Origin: Pholis gunnellus
Taxonomy: Eukaryota; Chordata; Actinopteri; Perciformes; Pholidae
DNA: 64,000 nt
Assembly (NCBI GenBank): GCA_910591455.2
Contig: OU342809.1
Location: 18,827,427 to 18,891,426, forward strand
Direction: 5' to 3'
The first letter of the stretch is position 1; each line of letters begins with the position of its first letter. Both the position numbers and the translations under genes were made by a program. The notes under the pieces were generated by a model. The model was not told the origin of the DNA. It did no database searches and saw only the letters and a list, made by a program, of their open reading frames with translations. Of this stretch, positions 38,949 through 50,648 are shown piece after piece.

Positions 38949-39166
38949 TGAGGTTGACGTGTACAACCGCATTGTTTCACAAGTAGCCAGTTTACAAGCT
39001 AATTCTAAACCAATAAAAAGATAAATCATCGTCAGATGTTAGCCGGTGGGTTCCCAGATTGCATTTCGGCCAATGATTGCTGCCTTTTTTTCTCTGCACA
39101 CAGACTGTATACCTGCGTTCAACCAAAGACTCCTCGAACGTGATTGGTCAATACAACAGGGTCTAC
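38949..39166 (+). repeat. Dispersed ~220-bp repeat, copy 2
   Basis: The inverted partner of 31331-31552, about 7.4 kb away. It has the same ordered blocks with substitutions and small gaps, and continues to the right into sequence that copy 1 lacks. Confidence 0.75.
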
Positions 39167-39542
39167 AAACGGTAACCAGCACGCTTCAGATACCTAGATC
39201 TTGTCCTGTTGCACTGATTAGCTCCAGCTGGTCTGGCGGGTGGTCAGAGTGGGTGGCAACTGGATTGCATGAAATCCAGTGGAACAGAAAGGCCTTGGTT
39301 CAAAGATTTTACCGATATTATACCATATTTATAAACCAGACTTGTGAGGTCTGGCATACAGGACTTTATGTTGCCAATTTAATTCATGAGCTGTCTTAGA
39401 TGGAGAATCGAGCAAAGGTTCAGGTTAAAGCCCAGCAAATTCCCTGATTACTGAATTAAAATTGTAGCTTTATATTTAAATGTATTGTATTTAGGTTTTC
39501 TCAACTACTGTCAAACTCATGTTGAGGTTGAGCTCTCTGAGT

Positions 39543-39770
39543 AGGGCTGGGAGTTATGGAGGAAATCAAATATCAAAAATGTTTTGACCAATACCTCAAT
39601 ATCAACATTGAAGGGTTGATCGTTTACACAAAAATATTTACACAAAGAGATTTTTGATAGATAAATGTAGTAATTTGGATATAATGACTAAATGGGTAAA
39701 GGCAAATAATAGTACAGTTAGAACGGTCTGGAAAATGACATCACTGCCATATTATATATATATATATATA
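39543..39770 (+). repeat. Teleost dispersed repeat starting with 'tagggctggga'
   Basis: Phrases such as 'tagggctggga', 'gaccaatacctcaatatc', 'aaaatatttacacaaagaga' and 'gtaaaggcaaataatag' are familiar from a high-copy teleost MITE-like repeat that begins with TAGGGCTGGGC. The right end is lost in (TA)n. A second TAGGGCTGGGC occurs at about 39817. Confidence 0.5.
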
Positions 39771-39827
39771 TAGATAACTGTGGTTTCAGAGATTGCATTT
39801 TTGCATGTCTCTGATGTAGGGCTGGGC

Positions 39828-39871
<44 letters not shown>

Positions 39872-39891
39872 CTCTGAAACCACAGTTATCT
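39753..39891. repeat. Perfect 23-bp inverted repeat with two (TA)n tracts
   Basis: The left arm 39772-39794 and the right arm 39869-39891 are exact reverse complements over 23 nt. (TA)n lies left of the left arm and again just inside the right arm (about 39829-39869). Inside, 39786-39812 forms a second small hairpin (CAGAGA...TGCA / TGCA...TCTCTG). Confidence 0.9.
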
Positions 39892-40481
39892 TAAATTCGT
39901 CAGCTAAATTGAGCCGCTTCTCATTTTTGAACTTATCTCTATTGGACATTTAAAGTTAAAATCCAGTGATTCAACATGATTATTAATTAAAACTAATGCT
40001 AGACAAATGCAATCTTTTTATGTAGAATATATGCAGAATCTTGGAGTCAAAATATAACATAAAGTCAAGAAAGTAAAGCAGGGATAGAGAAAAATGTGTT
40101 TAGGGGTCTAGTGAGGCTAACAGGCCATCTCATCAACACCATTATGCCTGCAGCACTACAAAAGTCTCTTACCTGTACACTGCCTGAAATGTCACGCATA
40201 GACCAGACAGTGCTCCTGTCCCATTATAACCTGTGGAAATGACCATTAGCTGTGGTAGGTACTGCCCCTGTGTGCATTTGTGTGTATGCATCTGCATTTA
40301 AGTTGTTACAGCCTTTATTGGTGATTTTGATGCGTTGTGTGTGAGTCATTGTTCGACTCTGAGCTGTTTTCTGCTGAACAGAGGCAGGAAGGCAGGCAGG
40401 TAAACCAATCTGTGCTGTGTTCTCATTAACCGCCTGTGGATGCACAGTGAGTGAGGGGAAAAAGAAGAGGAGAGGGCTGCT

Positions 40482-40507
40482 GTAAGAGAGAGAGAGAGAG
40501 AGAGAGA
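40482..40507. repeat. (GA)n microsatellite
   Basis: Thirteen GA units. Confidence 0.93.
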
Positions 40508-41181
40508 AAACAATATGGAAGACTTTAGCTCCAAATCCTGTAAATAAGAAAAAGGAGAAGGTTTATCGTCTCTTCCATTTGAGAGGAGGAAGGGCAATGA
40601 ACAACCTGTAAAGAGAGCTTTGCTGGTTAATCGGGATGTGTGTGTTTGTGTGTGCGCATCGATTCACGTGCGCAGACAGATATGTGCTTTTCTGACTGTG
40701 TGCAGTGCAGATGTTTGTAAATTGGCATGGCTACGTGCACTGGTCTACCAAAGTGCATGTGTGAGAGTCTTGTGTCAGCCTGTGCGTCCACCTATGCATC
40801 TCTGCCCATCTGTACGTCTTTATGGAAGGGAGTAATTGAGTGGTGGAGGACAGGGCTCAGCACCGCAGGGAGCCAGCTGGAGTTATTGAGGGATGAGCAC
40901 TCTGCCTCTGGGAGCCAGCATCTTTCTCTCTCTCTCTCTCTCCCTCAAAACAAGGCAACAGGGGCGGGGGTGGAGAGACTGAAGAATATTGGGAGGGACG
41001 GAGGAAGGGAGAGACAGACTGAGTGAGTGAGAGAGAGACGAGAGAGGGGGAGACGAGCAACAAACCTCTCAGGGAGATGCATCTCCTGCGCTTGCACAAA
41101 GCTGAGTGGGGGTGGAAGGACGAACACCAAGCCTCTGGGAGCTACAACTACTCCTTTAGCACAATGGACTTGGAGTTTGAT

Positions 41182-41202
41182 GGGGGGGGGGGGGGGGGGG
41201 GG
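41182..41202 (+). repeat. Poly-G run (21 G)
   Basis: 21 consecutive G bases between TTTGAT and TATAAG. Confidence 0.9.
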
Positions 41203-42668
41203 TATAAGCCCATAAACTACAGTTTCTACAGTGTGATGTCCATAATTCCTGGTCATAGGTTTTCATAACCACAAAATGGGCGGGTTCAAACTTTTGTTGG
41301 AATGCGGAAAAACGAAAAAGGTGCTGAATTTTAAATTCAGAGCATAAACGGCGCCTCCACACGGCTCTCAACATGGTGATGGCTGAGAAAATAATTGTGT
41401 TTACTCAATCGATTTGACAAGTAGTGTGTTTCTACGGAGAAACACGGTTTGTAGATCTAATGTTTAATGGCCCAGACTAAATGGTTACTTACCGGTTATT
41501 TTATTTTTTTAATTGTCTTAAATTAGCTCTGCTTCCCTTTTGTTTGTATGTTTAGTGTTGAGTCTATGAAGCTTTGTTTATACTCGCGCTTGGCTCTGCA
41601 GATGACGGGAGGGCGCACAAACAAAATGAACTGTGAAGAATCAAAAATGACAACGAGTGTAACCCATAACCTGTAATCATATACTATTAGATAATTGTCC
41701 ATTTACCTTTATTCTGGCAGTTGGTTCTTAATACATGGTTCAAATGCTCTGGTTTTAATCATTGAATTCTATCTTCATAGATAATGAATATACTCACTAC
41801 TGCTTCGAGACGTGCACCTTAAGGTCACCGTTGTGTCAGGCGCTTGGATCCGAGTATACATGCATGCTGGTCTAATGAGAAAGACCGGACATAGTTAAAT
41901 GTCCACATAAGTACCGAGTTCTATGACTAAAACTCACAGAGCATAAAGGTTTGACCTTTTAATCAGACTGCAATGTTTCTTATTTTTTAAGTACTACATC
42001 AGTGAAGGGTAAGTATAAGATAACACATGGGAGATGTGTGAAGGGACAAAGAGGTCAGGGAAGCTGTATTATGGATACACAGGCACAAGCAGAGGAAAGA
42101 GGGAGAACAAGCGTGAAGAAGGGACCAGAGGACAGTGGAGAGTATGGAGGCATGAAGAGTCCGAGGAGACAGAGGATGGGTTAGGGCAGGAGGGAAGGGA
42201 AAGAAAGATGTGTGAGGACGAGCTGTGTGACGTCATCCACAGACTTCACACCCACCACATACGCACATTTAGACACACACACTCAAACTTCAAATGAGCG
42301 GGTTATGACAACATACACAACTAAGAGGGAAAGACAAAGAGGCAGATGTGTTTGAGAAGTGACCACAGGTAGTTTAGTGGTCAGGGGTTTGGGTGATGAA
42401 GCCATGATAAGCGTCTCTTTTTATCAGACTGCAGCTGAGGTCTGATCAGATTAGAATCAGGATGCAGGGTTTATATGAAGCAGACATGCCAGCTGTTGGT
42501 TACACTGTCTAATAGAGTCTGATGGGAAGAGGGCTCTCAATGTATTTTTGCCTGAGTGGATGTAAAACTTGTCCTAGGAGAAAAAAAATGATGATGAGTA
42601 GCCACAAGCTGGACATAAGCTTTCAAAAATGTGCATTGCCGAATTATACCTTTTAAGATCATTATATT

Positions 42669-43064
42669 CCTAACCTTCTGCTAACGTTTGCAGGTAGTTC
42701 TTTTCCTGACCTTCTGCTAACATTCCCGGGAGCTTATTTTCCTTAACTTCCACTTACGTTCCCGGAAGGTTAGTTTCCCAACCTTCAGGGAAAGTTCCCT
42801 GGAGGTTGTTTTCCTAACATTTCGTCAAAGTTCCTGGGACGTTGTTTTCCTAACCTCCCGCTAACGTTCCTGAAAATGTATTTTCCTAACCGTCTGCTAA
42901 CATTCCCGGGAGGTTATTTTACTAACCTTCCACTAACGTTACCGGCAGGTTAGTTTCCTAACCGTCTGCTAACATTGCCGGCAGGTTACTTCCCTAACCG
43001 TCCGCTAACGTTCCCGGTAGTTTACTTTCCTAACCTTCCGCTAACGTTCCTGAGATGTTATTTT
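42669..43064. repeat. 36-bp minisatellite, 11 units
   Basis: Units begin with CCTAAC or a close variant at about 42669, 42705, 42741, 42777, 42813, 42849, 42885, 42921, 42957, 42993 and 43029, a constant spacing of 36 bp. A typical unit has CCTAACC, then CTGCTAACGTTCCCGGGAGG, then TTATTTT. Units differ by several substitutions, but no net insertions or deletions have built up. The consensus is open in one + frame (36 is a multiple of 3), but TAA and TAG in the third unit show that it is not coding. Confidence 0.95.
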
Positions 43065-45088
43065 CCATAAAATTAAAGCATTTCCAAATGTTAGTACTCT
43101 GATAATATTATTTTTTTAGCATAATGTAAATTTGACAGGTTTTTGGTCAGATAGCTGTAAATTGTAATCACAATAATCATCACCACAGTACATTGAATTA
43201 AATCAAGCTTGCCTATAAGATGCTAAGCATACATCGCAGTAATCATGCATTGTCTCCTTGATGAGGGAGCTCAGATTGTGTGAAGGGCTCTTAGATTACA
43301 CCATGACAGACTGGTTGCTCTTGGATTTAAAGATAACATTAGCACATACACTTCAGGTTCAGCGGACCAAACGTGTCTTTGCAGTCCACTGGAGTCTTAT
43401 GTTGCAAATGAACCATGCTGTTGCACAAACTGTGGGAAATGAGTTACAGTCAGAGGCGAGCAGCCCTGTTATACTCTGTGACATGAAACGTTAGTAAAGC
43501 CACAATGAAACAGACAATGCATTAAGTTCTCTGGGCTCTGAAAGGTACCTAAATAATATATTTGCATGCACGTCCAGATACATACCCCTCAACACAGAAT
43601 CTGTGACACACATGCACGGTGCTGCACGACATTGAAAAATGGCACATGACATGTAAGAGAACCTGTTGAAGAAACTATCATCTCTGCAGGCCTGCATGGG
43701 TGAATCAGTACTTTGGGATGGGGCCAGATTTTCTCCCTAAAAGCCGGCCAGTAATTTAGAATCACATTTCGATCACTAATGTCAATTACCCGAGACCTGA
43801 GTAAACAGCTTCCTCATAATAATAAATCACACCTCCTCCCGGGATAGATGATTGAGCTGCTCGCAGAGTTCATGCAGTGCATTTGAACACATGAAGACAA
43901 AGACTGAAACAATATTAACAGCCAAGTTATATCTATGGGCTTCGGAACAGATACTGTGCGTTTAACCTCAAAGCCAGTGCTTGTGTAAAAGATGCTGAGT
44001 CATACAGTCTACTTTACGATACTGTGCTTGATAAGCCTGATACATTTTCCTTATATCACAGTGAATTATGTTAAACTGTCTCTCTGAAACAGTATTAATC
44101 TGCATTGATGAAATTGACATAAAACAATAGTGGCAGTGCACCTTATTTTGGTAAAACCAGCTTTTGTTGAGCATATTGTGGAATATCTCACCACACCATA
44201 GTGGCTACATAATTGCGACATGTTTGAAGAACAGTTCACAGGATAAATCTAAAAGTAAATTCCGTCTGTTTATTTTAAAATAAAACAAACTGAAAACAAT
44301 ATATAAGAGACAATAAATTGGAAGATTGGACGCATGCTGTGATCAAAACCGATGACCTAGCAAACATTGTGCAAAAACAAGTTTTAATCAAATGGCGTTT
44401 TGTCGCTGCCATGTGAGTTTTGCAGCTCAGTCGCCCACATAAGGCTGAGTTGAGGTGCCGTATAATTACGCTCAGTTGACAGTAATTCTCTGCACTTTCA
44501 CTTCATGAATAATCCGGCATTATGATCGGCGGGTAGGCAAGCTGTGGGCAAATCCACAAACAATATTATCAAAACCCACACGCAATCATGCAATCACCGG
44601 GTTGAAGGAATATTAGTGGTGAGCGTGCACTGTATCTGCTTTGATGGACTGTGAAGAGTGATATGTGACAATTTAAGAACACCTACACACCCACCGGCAG
44701 AGTGCAATGCACTTCAGGCTCCAGGGAGAAGCAAAGTCACTCCATTCATTAATGATATCACTTCATCTCCATATCAGTTAAACCCTGAAAATGGATACGA
44801 GGTAGCGTGGGATGAGCGAGGGAAAAAAAGTTTTAAATCCTCTTTTCACTTACTGGAAATGCTGTTGGTATCAAAGAGCTTTTAAAGACTGCAGGCATGT
44901 CTGTAAATCATACAGAGAGGAGCAGAGCTGTTATAATTGCTTTGCAATGCCTGTGATGCCCCACCGCATTATCCATGTCATAGCTTATTGCTTTTTTATT
45001 GTTAAGTGCCTCGTAAAAACGGCATCAATACATGACCATTGATTTGTGCACGGCCGGGTAAGCTCCCCAGATGGTGAACATACATGAT

Positions 45089-45089
<1 letters not shown>

Positions 45090-45120
<31 letters not shown>
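45090..45120. repeat. (CA)n microsatellite
   Basis: About 15 CA units. Confidence 0.95.
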
Positions 45121-45123
<3 letters not shown>

Positions 45124-45432
45124 CAGGAAAAAGAGTGCGCAGAGGCAGTCACAAGAGGATGCCAGCATCAGATCTGCCACATTGGCCCACTGAATAAATG
45201 GATGTGTCCAGATGGGCAAGAGAGAAGGAGGAAGGAGAGACAGGAGGGACGGCGCTGAGGGACAAGCCCCCGTGCTGCTGGTGCTCACTTTGAAACGTAG
45301 CTTCTTGTCACAAGTGAACCAATGTGTGAGTGTGTATGTGTCAGTGTTTGTACTGTGGAGCATTGTCTGTATTAGCTCAGGCCCGCTTCCCACATCCTGG
45401 CTGGTGGTAACACAGTGACACCAAATACACAG

Positions 45433-45436
<4 letters not shown>

Positions 45437-45465
<29 letters not shown>
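45437..45465. repeat. (CA)n microsatellite
   Basis: About 14 CA units. Confidence 0.95.
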
Positions 45466-45466
<1 letters not shown>

Positions 45467-45966
45467 CACGCAGGCTTATCAGAGAGAGCAGAAAACTCCT
45501 CTGGTTATTAAGCTATGGCACTGCCGACTCACAAACCAAAACAATCCCTTACCAAATCTGGTTAGTGCCAGGTTGCAGTCCCTCCAAAAGAGGAAGAAAA
45601 ACTAATCCAAATATTGGTCTTGATTCTCCGAAATTGAAGACGATTTAAGTCCTGGTAAGCTTTTGGGAAACCAGGAACAGAACAGACCAGCCTTGTTTGA
45701 CCGAACCAGTCTGTAAAAGTTGTTTCCAAAATCGGCTCACCCAGAAACCCCTCCACTGCACCCAGTCCTTTGTATCATCAAAACCTACAGGGGCTCGAGT
45801 GAGAATCTTAGCTATAACTCAATCGTTAACCAAGCGTTAATATGAATTGTTTCGTCTAAGAAAGGACCAATTTCCTCCCCATAAAGGACTAGATGTTGTT
45901 CATTACCATCACAGAGCTGTCTTCATTACAGAGACATGTTCCTAACAGTATGCTAAGGTGCTTGAG

Positions 45967-45969
<3 letters not shown>

Positions 45970-46027
<58 letters not shown>
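45970..46027. repeat. (GT)n microsatellite
   Basis: About 29 GT units. Confidence 0.96.
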
Positions 46028-46030
<3 letters not shown>

Positions 46031-46257
46031 AACGTGTGCACTCGGTGGAGGTTTATCTCCGACTCTAGCTCACAGTTCTACATGTCTGGCGTTCCTCTGT
46101 GTCACATCATCGGCCGTCTAGCGCAATCAATCAAGAGAGCCCATTGTGCCTCACAAAAAGCCAATGAGCTGCATCAATAACTGAGCCTGCGCTCCCCACC
46201 CATGAATATTCCCCTAATGAAACAATCTCTTACCGCAACACAGGCCTGGAAGTCAGT

Positions 46258-46259
<2 letters not shown>

Positions 46260-46294
<35 letters not shown>
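46260..46294 (+). repeat. Poly-G run (35 G)
   Basis: The longest homopolymer in the window: 35 consecutive G, followed by AAACGA. Confidence 0.9.
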
Positions 46295-46295
<1 letters not shown>

Positions 46296-47787
46296 AACGA
46301 AAGAGGCTGCACAGCGACAGGAATGTCCGTACTTTCGTCTATTTCGGTCTCTCAATGAGAATGAGGAAACAGAAAATGGAACATTTGAAAGAAACAGAGA
46401 AACACATGCGCACATTGAACCATGTGCCGCTTTTTGTCCTTTTGCATGTAAGCTGATGCCGTTAACAAAAGGGGCACTAGCTGACTGTAACCCATTCACT
46501 CTAATACCCATCCCCCAAAGATGCAACAAGAGAAAGCGATGGGAGGAAATAATGGCCACATTCACTTCTTCAAAACATCACACATAGAAGAATCACAGTA
46601 ATGTCCTCCCTCAAGTAGCCTTCATTTCCATTAAAACAACATATCACTCCCCGGTCCCTATTAACCCGGGGAACCGGGCCGTCCTCAGCTTGCACTAGCT
46701 GGAACACTTTGCACCGAAAACAGTGTGTTCATCACTTGGCCTCCCACTATTGCCATTAACTCTGTGCTAAGACCATTATTTAAACACTGAAAGCAGAGCG
46801 AGTAATTTGGAGCAACGCAGTGCCAGCTCTAACGTCTATTCTATAGCCACAGCTGCAGTGTGTAGTCTGGAATCTGTCGAGGGGCCAGTAAGTGACGCTC
46901 CATTGAGCCTCCACAAACAACACAAGACAGAAATGAACCACTGAGGCAGGAGAAAAGGGGGAATGTTTTTCCTCCAACAGAAAGAAGACAGATGACAAAG
47001 CATGGAAGAGAGGGAGAAGCAGAGAAAGAGACAATAGATAAGAGAATGGAGAGGAAGAATTAGAGAAAAACAGAAAGGTTATGCTTATGATTTATGAAGG
47101 CATATATTAGACGGAAGCACTAAGGAGGCACATGCGTCATCTGAAATGCCGTGCCTGCCTTTCTACCTTCCTATAGCAACACAAAAATTGCATGTGACCC
47201 TTAATCTATAGCCTTTCCACTCGATGTGCGTCACATGGATACCCCCAACCTGTGCCCTCCCCGCAGAGCACATCATCCACCTCAACAGCAACAGCGATAT
47301 TTACAGCCAGGGAGGCTGGGTTTCTTGTCACGAAGCCGACCTTCTCAGCACATACAGTACTGTAGGTGACTTCAACGATCGCCGCCAATCTGAGGGAGAG
47401 GACAGCTATTCTGACCCCCGGCAGGAAGCACGACGCTGGTGTGAATCTCGCGTCTGAGGCACTTCAATCCTCGGGAAACAATAACAGAAGTCTGGCCTTT
47501 GACGTCAGACAGCGTGGTGGTAAAGGCAGAATCGAGGGTAGAGATTAACAGGAGCTCTCTGAGGGGGGCAGACCCTCTTCCTGTTGCTAGGAGGCACTGA
47601 GCATCTATCTTTTGATCGCTGGATGTCTTTAAAAGAGAGAAATGTTTAGAGGGTGAGAAAGACAGGAATATCGTGAACTGATAATGGGCTGTTCTTCACG
47701 TCGACATATTGTTCATTTTATCTTATATGGTGTGACTGTTGATGCAAGTAACTATCTATCTACACACCAGTACGGCCATCACATTTG

Positions 47788-47824
47788 ATGTAGTTATTGC
47801 TAAAATGGATAGCAATAACTACAT
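47788..47824. repeat. Perfect hairpin: 14-bp arms, 9-nt loop
   Basis: Left arm ATGTAGTTATTGCT (47788-47801), loop AAAATGGAT, right arm AGCAATAACTACAT (47811-47824). All 14 positions pair. Confidence 0.95.
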
Positions 47825-47826
47825 AG

Positions 47827-48028
47827 ATTTAGATTATGGCCCGCAACGTATAGTATAATTATTACCTTTTTTAAACTGAACTCTGTAATAATAGAATAAG
47901 CACCTACAGTATATGTTCTTATACATAAATACCCACATTTTCCCCTCATATCTAGTTCCCTTGTACCTATATATGTATCTGTACGTACTGCACATTGAAC
48001 GCTGTACGTTGCGGGCCACAATCTATAG
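47827..48028. mobile_element. Small element with ~24-bp terminal inverted repeats
   Basis: TAGATTATGGCCCGCAACGT near 47829 is matched on the other strand by TAGATTGTGGCCCGCAACGT near 48026; over 24 positions only two differ. The ~200-bp unit is AT-rich inside and non-coding, as expected for a MITE. The perfect hairpin at 47788-47824 lies directly next to it. Confidence 0.6.
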
Positions 48029-49766
48029 CCCAAAATAATCTATAATCTTCTCCTGGTTGGAAACTGAACTACGACCTCTGATAGTTTCATGATCACATTT
48101 AGTCATGTCATTTGCTCATCAAGGAAATTGTGTGTGCAGTGAAATGATTGGACGCTGTGATAGATGGGAGCCATCCAGTGAGCCCCAATGAAACAGTGAA
48201 CACTCACCACGTCGACCAATGGCAACACAAGTCAAACTGCATGTAGCGGGTGGAAGGTCAATGGGGCTGCCTGGTCAGCAGAGCGGCCTTATGGCCACTA
48301 TCTCGGTGATCCACACGTGTGTCTTTGTGTGGGCGATAATGTGAGAAGAGTGGAAGCTGTGGGTTGCTTTATGATACAACACAGTCACCTTAGCGGAAGC
48401 TGCTGACTCCTCTGTCAGGGCTTCACCCCTTTGTGAGCAAAGAGAACTCCTGATTATACCAGAGGCTGTAAAGACTCGTAGCTCCTCCTCTTTAGCACAC
48501 TTACTGAACAAACAGATGCACAGAGGAACGCCATGAAAGTGGACAGACTTGGTGCAAAGAACATGCTTTACAAGGTTATCGTGATTAATAGGATTTCAGA
48601 TGTGTCTTGAAACAAGAGAACCAAATAGATGCTGTTATGCCATAAGCTTAAATTGAGTAACATGTAGGCCTTGTAGGTCTCTTCCTGTCTCCGGCTAACT
48701 GTGTCTGAAAACAATAGTTTTAAATAGAGTTAAAGTACTCAAGGTTTCCATAATCGTCTAAAACGATTCCTTGATTATCAGCCTGCTGATTGTATGAAGC
48801 ATGTCTGCACTTATAAAACACACAGCAGAATATTTGTCCCTGCTGTTCTCTAGCAACCTTCTCTCCTTCAATTAACGCTCTGTATTAGTGAGTTATGTTA
48901 AATGGCAACTTTAAGTGCCAATGCAGAAACTACTGCGAGAGCTGCTTGCCTTTTTTATTATTTAACCGTGAATGTAATGTGAACCTTAAATAAGTGGCTC
49001 TATCATTTTGTTGGCATGCAGATCAACCTTACTAAAGTCAAATTTGAATCGTGTGGCGTCTTTGAACGTTTTATCTGATACATCCTGACAACATTATTAA
49101 TTTCGACCGTAACGGTTTCCCCAAAACACATTTTGCTAATATGATGTTATAATTAATCCATGGGGCTAAAGTTGACTGATATTCCCGGCTCTTTCTATTG
49201 GCAGTAGACCAAAAAGTTAATTTAGAAGAGAACAATTGAAATTACACATAAGAAGATTGTCATTCAGTAAATGTCATTATGTTGTAAAAATCAAAACATT
49301 TCCAGTAGCTAACTGACCAGTCAGGTAATCCTCAAACCAAACCATAACAGCCCATTTTTATGCAATTGTAACTGTATGTTTCTTACGGTCATGTTGTTGG
49401 TCTTCCAACCCTTCTTCTTAGGCCTTTTATTGACAGTATAATATACCAAAGTTGTTAAAATGTTCTCATATTTAAAGATATTTTACATACTACATAATTG
49501 GCTACTGATAATGAGCTATCAATACCAATAGTTCCATTACTGATTCACATAATAGTTTCCCCATTGCCCGCTAAACATTTTACCAAAGCTACCTCTTTGC
49601 ACATAAGATGAGTATCTGGTATGATGTGAGGATGTTGAAGAGTGGGTGACTGACTGGACCACTGGAGAGCAATTCCTATTTGAATAGCATGAATGGCAAT
49701 CTGCTTTATATCTCTGTAAAGACACCTGGTTGGGCCCTCTGTACCTTAATGTCCATTCCATGTATG

Positions 49767-49768
<2 letters not shown>

Positions 49769-49811
<43 letters not shown>

Positions 49812-49825
49812 AACACACATAACGA
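49769..49825. repeat. (CA)n microsatellite, interrupted
   Basis: CA units with AA interruptions toward the right end. Confidence 0.95.
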
Positions 49826-50606
49826 AACACACATCCCCAAAAACACTCCTGCAGACCGGCGGGCAACAAAACTGTGCAACTATTCACGTCAGCAATCAGT
49901 CGATTAAGATTTGCAGGGGAATATCTCTGCACAAACCCGCCGCTGATTTCAATAAGTAACTCAGCCGTGATTTATAGACTTAATCCCCCACAGGCAGCGT
50001 GTACAGCCAGCTCTAATGAAACACATTGGTTTGGATGTGATCTGAAGAGTCCAGATAGCTGTGCCATGTGGAAAAGAACATATGGATCATTGAGCTCCTC
50101 GCCTACATTCCTGAAACAATCTGGACAGGACATTGAGCGTTTTAGCACCACCGAGGACTCACCAGTTGCACTGCAGAGGCCTCCAGCTGCTTGTTCCCAG
50201 CGGGATAAGCATCCTATCTGTCCTCTGGAAAAACAGGAAGAGACCTCTTGCACATAGCTACCGTGAGGTCATGTGTTGTAACTTTATCAGTTGGAGAATC
50301 TTTGTCATATAGTCTGCAGAGCATCACGTGATCTAATTTGAACGTTGAGAGCTCTGGTGGTTTGTTCTACCAAAACACAACTTGGTGATTGCTTTGCATG
50401 TCACTGCAACTCTTCAATTAGACTGATGATAACTAATGTAACTCATTCCCTTAAAAAAGAAAAACATCAGCTTCAGCTTTGTCTTCTTGACCCGTGACTC
50501 ACTCTGTCCATGAGCAAAAGAAGCTGTTTGGATTAGCGAAACAGTTTGAAGCTCACTTGTTATGAGATCATCTGAGCATATGTCATCAGTTCCACTCGCA
50601 CCCATG

Positions 50607-50648
50607 GGACCCTGAATGGGCCCTGAATGGACCCTGAATGGACCCTGC
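50607..50648. repeat. 11-bp tandem repeat, about 3.6 units
   Basis: Unit GGACCCTGAAT, with the second unit GGGCCCTGAAT. Confidence 0.9.

Larger units (their letters stand above)
39900..42660. other. Gene-poor stretch
   Basis: Purine-rich DNA with a (GA)n at 40482-40507 and a 21-base G run at 41182-41202. No supported exon. Confidence 0.45.
43070..47780. other. Gene-poor stretch
   Basis: Simple repeats and a 35-base G run, listed separately. The block at about 44400-44650 is repeat-free with homeodomain-like words and could be regulatory. No supported exon. Confidence 0.45.

Noticed and set aside
42669..43064. CRISPR-like array or repeat protein in the 36-bp repeats
   Set aside because: Units are contiguous with no unique spacers, the host is a vertebrate, and stop codons occur in the only consensus-open frame.
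46202..46565. Frames with poly-Gly or poly-Pro tracts
   Set aside because: These are translations of the 35-base G run and its complement.
49874..50257. 127-codon + frame with a 93-codon frame on the opposite strand
   Set aside because: Open on both strands, no recognisable domain, no acceptor/donor pair and no poly(A) signal in place.
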